Below, piece by piece: positions 37,700 to 45,830 of a DNA stretch of 64,000 nucleotides. The first letter of the stretch is position 1, and each line of letters starts with the position of its first letter. Made by a program: the position numbers and the translations under genes. The DNA is from Bifidobacterium scardovii JCM 12489 = DSM 13734 (GTDB lineage: Bacteria > Actinomycetota > Actinomycetes > Actinomycetales > Bifidobacteriaceae), in NCBI RefSeq assembly GCF_001042635.1, contig NZ_AP012331.1:1674001-1738000 (forward strand), read 5' to 3'. A model generated the notes under the pieces. The model saw nothing but the letters and a program-made list of their open reading frames with translations. It had not been told where the DNA came from and did not search any database.

Positions 37700-38158
37700 T
37701 CACACCATGACTAAAGCTGACTTGCGACTAGGAACGAACCCCTTCACTCCCGCAAAGTCGGGTATTCCCACCGTTCGTTCCGGTTTCTGCCACAGATAGT
37801 CGCAACACATGCCGATGGTGCTCTCCGGCGAGATGTCATGGAACATTTCGAAATCCTCCGTCTGAGGAACATCCTTGGATGGAGTCTTCCTTGACAGTAC
37901 GATCTGCACCTTTCGATACCGGGCGATAGTGGTCTTTTCTGATCGCCCGGGAAAGTAAATGCCCAAAATCACTTTCGCGCTGCCTGTAGCGTTCATCTTC
38001 CACTCGACCTCGCGAACCGTCTCGTTCTCAGCTACCGCAACGACCGGGACTCCGTTGCCATACCCTGCGTCCGCAATGCTTTTCCTTGATTTGCAGTCAG
38101 ACAGAAGCCTCGTCACGGCCTTGAGCGCCGTGATATCCACATGCGTGTTCTCGGTCAT
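37700..38158 (-). CDS. Hypothetical protein in lower-GC islet
   Basis: A 152-residue protein beginning MTENTHVDIT, with no membrane segment and no motif I can name. Visible features are a basic stretch and two adjacent cysteines in GMCCDYLW. The ATG overlaps the stop of the frameshifted upstream gene (ATGA), so the pair form an operon. Alternatively translation may begin five codons earlier (MARRTM). Lower GC and codon use unlike the flanks suggest transfer. Confidence 0.55.
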   Translation of the reverse strand: MTENTHVDITALKAVTRLLSDCKSRKSIADAGYGNGVPVVAVAENETVREVEWKMNATGSAKVILGIYFPGRSEKTTIARYRKVQIVLSRKTPSKDVPQTEDFEMFHDISPESTIGMCCDYLWQKPERTVGIPDFAGVKGFVPSRKSALVMV

Positions 38159-38423
38159 CGTCCTGCGCGCCATCTTTCATATTGCGTTTCAATGAAATCG
38201 TATATCGACTCAGATAATTCTTCGTATTTCGCATTCACGAAATCGATGCCGGTCCCGTCGTCGGGTATTTCCTCAAACGGCTATCGTAGAAAACAGAAAA
38301 CTCATCATTGTCCGCCTTTATCGGGACGAGATACGGCGCTGGCGCCATTCCTTCGGCCAGTTTCCTTTTATCCTCCCGCCGTTGTTTGCGGCGGTTGGCT
38401 TCGCCGTACTTACCATCACCCAT
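38155..38423 (-). pseudogene. Frameshifted hypothetical gene in lower-GC islet
   Basis: The first frame encodes a basic N terminus (MGDGKYGEANRRKQRREDKR) and continues to FSVFYDSR. It then stops out of frame. A second frame resumes at once with FEEIPDDGTGIDFVNAKYEE and runs to a stop that overlaps the next gene's ATG. A single-base change near 38272-38282 would join them into a protein of about 90 residues. Either a recent inactivation or a sequencing error. The function is unknown. Confidence 0.6.
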
Positions 38424-38514
38424 AGTGGGTCAAGAATAGACACATGAAAGGTCTGCACACGCCGATGACCCTGACTGCCGCCAACTTCCCCTTCCTTGCC
38501 GGCGGGGCCGTCAT

Positions 38515-38622
38515 ATCACCGCGGCAACGCATAACTTCTTTGCCCACATTTTGGGCCCATTATTTCGTGAGATAGGGTTAAATCGCGTGATATGCCGTGA
38601 TGTGCGAAAGCCGCTCTTCCCT
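38515..38622 (-). other. Possible integrase 3' end remnant
   Basis: A minus-strand frame ends in MGPKCGQRSYALPR and a TGA. GPKCGQ-type endings are common at the C terminus of integrases, and the integrase remnant at 20.7 kb has RKCGQNVG. Both contain AAAATGTGGGCA. No catalytic motif is present, so this is a weak call. The rest of 38424-38666 shows nothing else except a short hairpin (CCGCTTTTCC... type) near 38610-38645. Confidence 0.35.
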
Positions 38623-38666
38623 ACTCCCGTAAGGAAAAGCGGCTTATAGCAACGATCCGCGACCGT

Positions 38667-38744
38667 GCCCCTGGCGGGACTCGAACCCGCAAGCCGTAGC
38701 GATCGATTTTAAGTCGACTGCGTATACCATTTCGCCACAGGGGC
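38667..38744 (-). tRNA. tRNA-Leu (anticodon TAA)
   Basis: The 78-nt minus-strand sequence has acceptor GCCCCTG/CAGGGGC, anticodon loop CTTAAAA with TAA at 34-36, T arm GCGGG-TTCGAGT-CCCGC and a variable region of roughly 10 nt with a short stem. tRNA genes are favoured integration targets, and the lower-GC islet lies just beyond its 3' end. Confidence 0.92.
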
Positions 38745-38803
38745 CTGCGCCGGGGAACACCCGACGTTGGCATTATGCCACGTTTGCCGCGGCAAATCCA
38801 CCC

Positions 38804-39811
38804 TCACTCGCCGAGCAGGCGCCTCCCGTAGTCGAGGACGATGCCGTCGAGCAGGCCGTGCTCGCTGGCGATGAAGGTGTCGATGGCCTCGCCGTGGTCG
38901 GCCAGCGCCGCCGCCGACACCTTGGCGAGCACACGGCTCCACACGAGCGCGCCGCCGCCGACCACGTCGATGCGGCCGGGGTGGATGGTCTTATACCGGC
39001 GGCGTTCCTCGCGCGTCATGCGCAGGAAGCGGTCGTCGACCGCGTAGGCGTCCTCGTAGCGCACGCGCACCCCGTCGACGGCCCGGTGGTCGTATTCCTT
39101 CAGCCCCAGCGTGAGCGCCGTCATGGTGGTGACGGTGCCCGACACGCCGATGATCGTGCGCGCGCGGCCGGCCGGCACCGTGGCGAAGGCCTCGTCGATA
39201 TGCGCGTCGATGTCCGCCACGGCCGCGGCGATCTCGGCGTCGGTCGGCGGGTCGGTGCGCAGGTGGCGCTCCGTCATGCGCACGGAGCCGATGTTCATCG
39301 AGAACGCGGCCTGCACCTGCGTGTCGGGTGCGCTCGTCCCGTCGCCGCCGAGCACGAGTTCGGTGGATCCTCCCCCGAGATCGACGACCAGATAGGGGGC
39401 CGCCAGGTCGGTGCGCGGCACCACGCTCGTGGCGCCCAGGAAGCTCAGATCGGCCTCCTCGGTGCCGGGGATCACTTCGGGACGCACGCCGAGGATGCGC
39501 TCGATGCCGTCTTCGAACTCCTCGCGGTTGGCGGCGTCGCGGGTGGCGGACGTGGCGACGAAGCGCAATCCGTCCACCTGGTGCCCGGCAAGGATGTCCG
39601 CGAATTCCCTCGCGGCCGCGTAGGCGCGGTCCAGCGCCTCGTCGGCGAAGCGATGCGTCTTGTCGACGTCCTGTCCGAGGCGGATCACGCGCAGTGTGCG
39701 CGGCACGATGTCGTGCATGCCGTTCCCGTCGACGCGTGCGATCTTCAGCCGGATCGAGTTCGTACCGCAGTCGATGCCGGCCACGGTGACGCCGTGTTGG
39801 GTGTCGCTCAT
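38804..39811 (-). CDS. Exopolyphosphatase / Ppx-GppA family phosphatase
   Basis: Hydrolyses inorganic polyphosphate or pppGpp. The 335 residues show the ASKHA-fold phosphate loops AGIDCGTNSIRLKIA and LVVDLGGGSTELVLG, and ATSATRDAAN. This is the short (domain I-II) form usual in actinobacteria. It is the last gene of the ftsB-DUF501-ppx group downstream of eno. The 31-bp gap to DUF501 suggests one transcript. Confidence 0.9.
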   Translation of the reverse strand: MSDTQHGVTVAGIDCGTNSIRLKIARVDGNGMHDIVPRTLRVIRLGQDVDKTHRFADEALDRAYAAAREFADILAGHQVDGLRFVATSATRDAANREEFEDGIERILGVRPEVIPGTEEADLSFLGATSVVPRTDLAAPYLVVDLGGGSTELVLGGDGTSAPDTQVQAAFSMNIGSVRMTERHLRTDPPTDAEIAAAVADIDAHIDEAFATVPAGRARTIIGVSGTVTTMTALTLGLKEYDHRAVDGVRVRYEDAYAVDDRFLRMTREERRRYKTIHPGRIDVVGGGALVWSRVLAKVSAAALADHGEAIDTFIASEHGLLDGIVLDYGRRLLGE

Positions 39812-39842
39812 CTTGATTGCTCCTTGATCAGTCGTCGACGGT

Positions 39843-40418
39843 TCAGTCGTCGATGGCGCAGCGGCAGACGGACGGGCCGAACTCGTCGGCGATGCGCTCG
39901 AGCGTCAGATCGCCGATCGGATTGACGCCTTCACCCATCACCAGCGTCTGGGCGAGCAGCGCGTGCAGGCACTTGACGCGCGTCGGCATGCCTCCGGCGC
40001 TGGTGTCGGCGATGTGCTCCTCGCTGTCGCCGAGCCGTTCCGCCAGTTCGTGGCGGAACGCGCGGTACAGGTCGTGCGCGCGCCGGTACGCCTGGCGCAC
40101 GGCGTCGTCGGACGCCAGCAACTCGTTGTACTCGCGCATCACCCCCGCCGCCTCGACATGCGACACGGCCTTGACCGCCTCGGGCCCGGTCAGGTAGCAG
40201 GTGGTCGGGAACGGCTCGCCGCCCGGCAGCATCGGCCGGGTGACCACCGCAAGCGGACGGCCGCACGCGCATCGCGCGCCGACGGCGACCATGCCTCGCG
40301 GATAGCGGCCCAGCTGCCGTTCGACGATGGCGATGTCCTCCTCGGTTGCCGGGTTGGCCAGGCATCGGTCCGCCAGGGCCGTGGCGGTCTGGGTCAGCGA
40401 ATCGTCGGGGTGCGTCAC
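39843..40418 (-). CDS. DUF501 family protein
   Basis: A 191-residue soluble protein of the actinobacterial DUF501 family: VERQLGRYPRGMVAVGARCACGRP, FPTTCYLTGPEAVKAVS and GMPTRVKCLHALLAQ. Several conserved Cys and His residues could bind metal, but function is unknown. The GTG start overlaps the ftsB stop by 4 bp (GTGA). Its constant place between ftsB and ppx in actinobacteria suggests a link to division or phosphate signalling, which is inference. Confidence 0.88.
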   Translation of the reverse strand: MTHPDDSLTQTATALADRCLANPATEEDIAIVERQLGRYPRGMVAVGARCACGRPLAVVTRPMLPGGEPFPTTCYLTGPEAVKAVSHVEAAGVMREYNELLASDDAVRQAYRRAHDLYRAFRHELAERLGDSEEHIADTSAGGMPTRVKCLHALLAQTLVMGEGVNPIGDLTLERIADEFGPSVCRCAIDD

Positions 40419-41047
40419 TGTTGGGAATCCTCCGTATTGGTATTGGTGTTGGTGTTGGTATTGGCGTTGCCGTCCGTGCCGGTATTGGTGCCGGTGCCGC
40501 CGGACGCGGTGCCCGAATCGCCGCTGATGGTGCCGTTGCGGCTGGTATCGGCCTCCTTGCGGTCGGCCTTCTCCAGCGAGTAGGCGAGCTCGCTATACCA
40601 CGGCAGCGCCTTCTTGTCGGAACCGCCGGCGCCGGACGTATCGCCGCTCTCGGTCTTGCCGGTCACCGCCTCCGGGTGGAGCACGTGCACCACCTGCTCG
40701 CCGGGGAACACGAAGCCGAGCCGTTCGCGGGCCTGCGCGGCGACATAGGCCTTGTCGTCCCAACGGGCGATGTCGTTCTCCAGCTCCTGCTTCTTCGCCT
40801 CGAGCGCGGCCTCCTGCCGTTTGAGCCCGTTCAGCTCGGACAGATCGATCGCATAGGTGTAGAACGTGGAGAGCAGCTGTATCGAGCCGAGTGCAACGAT
40901 GAACAGCGCGATGAAGAAGACGATCGGGCCGCTGCTGCGCGTCCTGGCCTTCGCGGCGGCGTTCCGCACGGCCGCCGATGCGCCGCGGGCCGTGCCCTTG
41001 CCTTTGCCCTTGCCCCGCGCGGCGTCTCGGGTCGATCGTGAACTCAT
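40415..41047 (-). CDS. Septum formation initiator (FtsB/DivIC-like)
   Basis: A 210-residue bitopic division protein. A basic Lys/Gly/Arg cytoplasmic N terminus precedes one membrane segment (~residues 42-62) and a coiled coil (LSELNGLKRQEAALEAKKQE). The conserved ARERLGFVFPGE motif follows. The outer tail is long and ends in a run of Asn-Thr repeats encoded by hexanucleotide units. AT-rich eno terminator sequence lies just upstream, so transcription may start there or read through. Confidence 0.88.
   Translation of the reverse strand: MSSRSTRDAARGKGKGKGTARGASAAVRNAAAKARTRSSGPIVFFIALFIVALGSIQLLSTFYTYAIDLSELNGLKRQEAALEAKKQELENDIARWDDKAYVAAQARERLGFVFPGEQVVHVLHPEAVTGKTESGDTSGAGGSDKKALPWYSELAYSLEKADRKEADTSRNGTISGDSGTASGGTGTNTGTDGNANTNTNTNTNTEDSQQ
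40436..40471. repeat. Hexanucleotide repeat tract at the 3' end of the ftsB-like gene
   Basis: Six units of the ATTGGT/GTTGGT type encode alternating Asn and Thr on the minus strand. Length changes by one unit would stay in frame, so this affects tail length only. Confidence 0.7.
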
Positions 41048-41052
41048 AGGCA

Positions 41053-41096
41053 ATAAAAATACCCGCCGCATTCGACTTGGCGAATGCGGCGGGTAT
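41053..41096 (-). terminator. Rho-independent terminator of eno
   Basis: On the minus strand ATACCCGCCGCATTCG pairs perfectly with CGAATGCGGCGGGTAT across 6 nt and a T-rich tract follows. Confidence 0.92.
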
Positions 41097-41137
41097 CGGG
41101 TTTCAGTTGAATGTCACGCCTTCACGGGCGTTTCGAT

Positions 41138-42503
<1,366 letters not shown>

Positions 42504-42521
42504 CCCTTTTCGGCAACAAGT

Positions 42522-42537
42522 TTGTTAGCGCTCACAT
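42522..42537. promoter_or_regulatory. LacI-family type operator upstream of eno
   Basis: TTGTTAGCGCTCACAT is the partner of the pyk site, 15 of 16 identical when read on the opposite strand. Its centre lies about 61 bases before the likely transcription start, a position usual for activators rather than repressors. Confidence 0.65.
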
Positions 42538-42573
42538 TCAGGTGCGCGCAAAGGCGGCCGGCCGGCGCGCCGG

Positions 42574-43059
42574 TCAGAGCACCTGTTCCATGCCCACGCG
42601 GTACGGCTTGAGCCCCATGCGCTCGTAGAAGGCCTGCGCGCCCGGATTGCACGACCACACGTTGAGCGTGAGGTTATGGCACCCGGACCGCCGCGCGAAA
42701 TCGAGCACGTGCCGGTAGAGCGCGGTGCCGACGTGGCGGCCGCGCACGGCCTCGTCCACGCAGATGTCGTCGACGTACAGCGTGGTGATGTCGGTGAGGA
42801 TATGGCTGTCGGGGTGCCGTTGGAACACGCAGAACGCGTAGCCGTAGAGCGTCGCGTCGTCCTCGGCGAATGCGCCGAACACCGGCGTGCGGTCGTCTCG
42901 CAATATGGACTCGAGCTCCTCGTCGGTGTATTTGGCGCCCCCGGTCCTGAACAGATCGGGCCTGCCCCGGTGGTGGACCTCCAGCACCTGACGCAGCAGC
43001 GCGTGCAGCTGGCCGATGTCGCGCGGCTCGGCGCGGCGGATATGCATGTCATTGCCCAT
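42574..43059 (-). CDS. GNAT family acetyltransferase
   Basis: A 161-residue GNAT protein (start MGNDMHIRRAEP; an ATG four codons later is equally possible because neither has a clear ribosome site). The acetyl-CoA loop is VRGRHVGTALYRHVLDFA, and NPGAQAFYERMGL forms the C-terminal motif. Substrate unknown. It stands alone between eno and an AEC permease gene. Confidence 0.82.
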   Translation of the reverse strand: MGNDMHIRRAEPRDIGQLHALLRQVLEVHHRGRPDLFRTGGAKYTDEELESILRDDRTPVFGAFAEDDATLYGYAFCVFQRHPDSHILTDITTLYVDDICVDEAVRGRHVGTALYRHVLDFARRSGCHNLTLNVWSCNPGAQAFYERMGLKPYRVGMEQVL

Positions 43060-43158
43060 ACCGATGCAGTGTAGCGGCCCATCCGGTCCATGCGCCGCCG
43101 CTCCCCCGATCATCGCCGATCCGCGGGAGGCGCCGGCGGCGCGTTTCGCGGCGGCCGG

Positions 43159-44154
43159 CTACAGGATGACCGCCGACACGGCGGCCAGCGACACCAGCGA
43201 GAACAGGGTGCTGACCAGCACGAATCCGGTGGCGTATTCGGGCATGTTGTCCCGCCGGCCCGCGAACATCGCGATCGTGGTCATGGTCGGCAGCCCCCCG
43301 ATCAGCGACACCACGATCACCATGTCGTGGGTGACCGGCAGCGCCGACGCGGACGCGAGCGCATCGAGCAGCATGTACAGCCCGATCGGGAACAGCACCA
43401 TCTTGGCGACCATGCCGACGTACAGCTCATAGCGCCGCAGCACGCTCCACCACTTGGTCAGCGCGAACATGCCGCCGAGATAGATCAGCGACATCGGCGT
43501 GGCCATGCCGCCGATCGTATGCAGCGGCGTGAGGATCACGCGCGGGATCCTCACGCCGAGCAGGATCAGCACGACCGCGACCAGGATCGCGATGAACGCC
43601 GGGTTGACGAAGCGCCGCCCCAGCCGGGCCAGCCGCGCGCCGACGCCGGCATGCCCGTCGCCGCCAGTCGCGGCCTCCCCCGGCTCGGGGCGCCGCACCG
43701 GCTCGCACAGCCAGACGCCGTAGGTCCACAGCAGCGCCTGATCGACGATCGACATCAGCGCCACGTAGATCGCCCCCTCCTTCGGGAACAGCGCCATGAC
43801 CAGCGGAATGCCGAGGAACCCGGCGTTGCCGAAGATCGTGGAGGCCTGGAACAGGCGGGCGCAGCTGCCCGTCAGGCGCAGCGCCCATGCGAGGACGCGG
43901 AACACGACGATCAGCAGCAGGTACATGATGGCGATGAGCAGCATGACGCCGACATTGGAGAACAGCTGGCCGCGCGTCGTGCCGTCCACGGCGTTGGCGA
44001 ACACCAGCACGGGGATGAGCACGTTGAGCAGCAGGGCGCACATGCCGTTCAGGGCGGTCATCCCGTAAAACTTCAGGCGCACGCAGCCGTACCCGACCAG
44101 CAGCATGATGAGGAATCCGACCAACTGGCCGACCACGACGCCGAATTGTGCCAT
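43159..44154 (-). CDS. AEC (auxin efflux carrier) family permease
   Basis: A 331-residue transporter with about ten membrane segments in two five-helix halves and a hydrophilic central loop (~residues 155-185). Family motifs include FGNAGFLGIPLVMALF and IGGLPTMTTIAMFAGR. Bacterial members export or import dicarboxylates such as malate. GGGGAG precedes the ATG; eight codons upstream are rejected. The substrate is unknown. Confidence 0.88.
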   Translation of the reverse strand: MAQFGVVVGQLVGFLIMLLVGYGCVRLKFYGMTALNGMCALLLNVLIPVLVFANAVDGTTRGQLFSNVGVMLLIAIMYLLLIVVFRVLAWALRLTGSCARLFQASTIFGNAGFLGIPLVMALFPKEGAIYVALMSIVDQALLWTYGVWLCEPVRRPEPGEAATGGDGHAGVGARLARLGRRFVNPAFIAILVAVVLILLGVRIPRVILTPLHTIGGMATPMSLIYLGGMFALTKWWSVLRRYELYVGMVAKMVLFPIGLYMLLDALASASALPVTHDMVIVVSLIGGLPTMTTIAMFAGRRDNMPEYATGFVLVSTLFSLVSLAAVSAVIL

Positions 44155-44323
44155 CGTCCGCTCCCCTCGCACTCTCACCGATCAGAACACGCCTTATATA
44201 AGGCGCCGCTCTGGACACCCCGCCACGCACCGCCCCGCCCGTCATGCGCGGCATGACAACCGCTCGCCACCGCACCCGCCGGCATGCGATGATGGAGGCA
44301 CCATCGAGGCAAGGAGGCATACC

Positions 44324-45343
44324 ATGCAGCGCATATTCTCCTTCAACCGCATCGTGGGCGCGGCCATGGCGCTCGCGATCTGCGCGGCGGCCGCGGGATG
44401 CGGACCGTCCGATGCCAGGGCCGGGTCGGCGTGCACCGGCGTCGACGACAACGCCCGATACGACTGGCCGAGCTATGCATCGATCGACGACATGACTCAG
44501 CATGCCGACGAGATCGTCTACGCGACGGTCGTCTCCTGCGCCAAGCCCAAGGGATCGTCGCCGGGATACGACACGACGATCACCGCCACGGTAATCCGAT
44601 CCGTGGCCGGCGGCGCCGCGGCCGACGGCGCGAAGAAGCCGAGCGCCGGCGAGACGATCGACGTGCGCGGCTACACCGCCCCGGGATCGGGCGCCGGACG
44701 CATGACCATCGGGCGGAGCTACGTGCTGTTCCTCAACGGTGACCGATACCAGCTCACGCCGGCGGACAGCGTGTTCCCGGTGACGGGCGGCACCGCGCAG
44801 GACCCGTCGACGTCGAGGAATCCGAGCGGGTCCATGGCGTTGAGCGACTCGCTGGCCGTGAAGCTGGGCATCGCCGACGCCAACGACCTGCAGCACGGCG
44901 AGCCGACCGGCGAACGCGATGTCGCGCGCCTGGAGCGGATCAGGGACGAGGTCGGCATGGATGCCGGCGAGGACGGCTACCGTCCCGGCACGGTCTCCAG
45001 CGGGTTCTGGTGGTCGCAGGCCTCGGTCGACGACGCCGGCGACGTGGCGCCGCCGCACAGCACGATGACCGTGTCGCTGGCCCCATGGGCCATCGGCACC
45101 TATCGGCTCACCGGATACTGCGCGGGCACCGGCAGCTTCGACATGCAGCTGGCCGTCGGCGACGGCGGTGAGCCCGACGAGTCGGATATCCGCCACGAGA
45201 CGCTGGAATGCCTGGCCGACGGCATCGGGTCGGCGTCGATCACCATCGTCACCACGAGCGGGAAGGAGCGCAGCCGGATCAAGTTCGTCCCGAGCGCCGG
45301 CACCAAGGCGGCCGCCGGATTCCGCGCCGGCAAGGTCGGGTAG
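44324..45343 (+). CDS. Predicted lipoprotein of unknown function
   Basis: A 339-residue exported protein with a signal peptide (MQRIFSFNRIVGAAMALAIC) ending in lipobox AAAGC, so anchored at Cys ~27. A first domain of about 120 residues (DEIVYATVVSCAKPKG..., GRSYVLFLNGDRYQLTP) is beta-rich. The second half is unlike anything I recognise. AAGGAGG sets the start; upstream open frame is the antisense of the permease gene. It is divergent from that gene and followed by a repeat-rich gap. Confidence 0.72.
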   Translation: MQRIFSFNRIVGAAMALAICAAAAGCGPSDARAGSACTGVDDNARYDWPSYASIDDMTQHADEIVYATVVSCAKPKGSSPGYDTTITATVIRSVAGGAAADGAKKPSAGETIDVRGYTAPGSGAGRMTIGRSYVLFLNGDRYQLTPADSVFPVTGGTAQDPSTSRNPSGSMALSDSLAVKLGIADANDLQHGEPTGERDVARLERIRDEVGMDAGEDGYRPGTVSSGFWWSQASVDDAGDVAPPHSTMTVSLAPWAIGTYRLTGYCAGTGSFDMQLAVGDGGEPDESDIRHETLECLADGIGSASITIVTTSGKERSRIKFVPSAGTKAAAGFRAGKVG

Positions 45344-45399
45344 GGGGTGCGTGTCGAGCCGCACACGCCATCGGCGGCCACACCGTATGGCGCATACGT

Positions 45400-45609
45400 G
45401 CTGACTTACGGCCGTCTCGCGCCCCGATACAGGCCGTAAGTCAGCGAAGGAATTGATCCGATTACTGTGCTGGCTTACGGCCGCTTCACCGACCTGAACA
45501 GGCTGTATGTCAGTACACCCGTCATACGTTCCGCTGACTTACGGCCTGATTGACGTGTGAGAACGGCCGTATGCCAGCAGACTTGGTTTATCTTGGCTGA
45601 CATACGGCC
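45400..45609. repeat. Array of seven 14-bp repeats in alternating orientation
   Basis: Consensus GCTGACTTACGGCC. Copies start at 45400 (+), 45432 (-), 45469 (+), 45501 (-), 45533 (+), 45565 (-) and 45596 (+). Orientation alternates without exception. Starts are 32, 37, 32, 32, 32 and 31 bp apart, giving spacers of 18, 23, 18, 18, 18 and 17 bp with no similarity to each other. The array lies between the convergent lipoprotein gene and mfd and holds no ORF. Adjacent copies can pair as hairpins. Confidence 0.9.
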
Positions 45610-45637
45610 GTGGCCGTTTCGTGTGATGGACGGCGAT

Positions 45638-45830
45638 GGTCCCGCAATTTCGGACGGCCTTCGGCCGCACTCCGCTGGTTCGCCTGTCGGCTCGCACACC
45701 CGCTACAAACGGCTCTGCCGTTTGTTTAACGCGGGCGGTCCTGCAATTTCGGACGGCCTTCGGCCGCGCTTTGCTGGCTCGCCTGTCGGCTCGCACGCCA
45801 TCTACAAACGGCTCTGCCGTTTGTTTAACG
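45638..45830. repeat. 94-bp tandem duplication including the mfd 3' end
   Basis: Copy 1 (45638-45731) and copy 2 (45737-45830) differ at only a few positions and are 99 bp apart. Copy 2 contains the last codons and stop of mfd. Both contain GACGGCCTTCGGCCGC and the inverted repeat CAAACGGC-TCT-GCCGTTTG, which could end transcription. Confidence 0.88.

Noticed and set aside
38667..38744. Attachment-site repeat of the tRNA-Leu(TAA) 3' end
   Set aside because: I looked for a second copy of the tRNA 3' end on the far side of the islet and elsewhere in the window and found none, so no att pair is claimed.
40436..40471. Phase-variable switch in the ftsB-like gene
   Set aside because: The repeat unit is six bases, so length changes cannot shift the reading frame.
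45400..45609. CRISPR-like reading of the regularly spaced repeats
   Set aside because: Repeats are only 14 bp, alternate in orientation and have 17-23 bp spacers, and no cas gene is present. A CRISPR array has direct repeats of about 25-40 bp.
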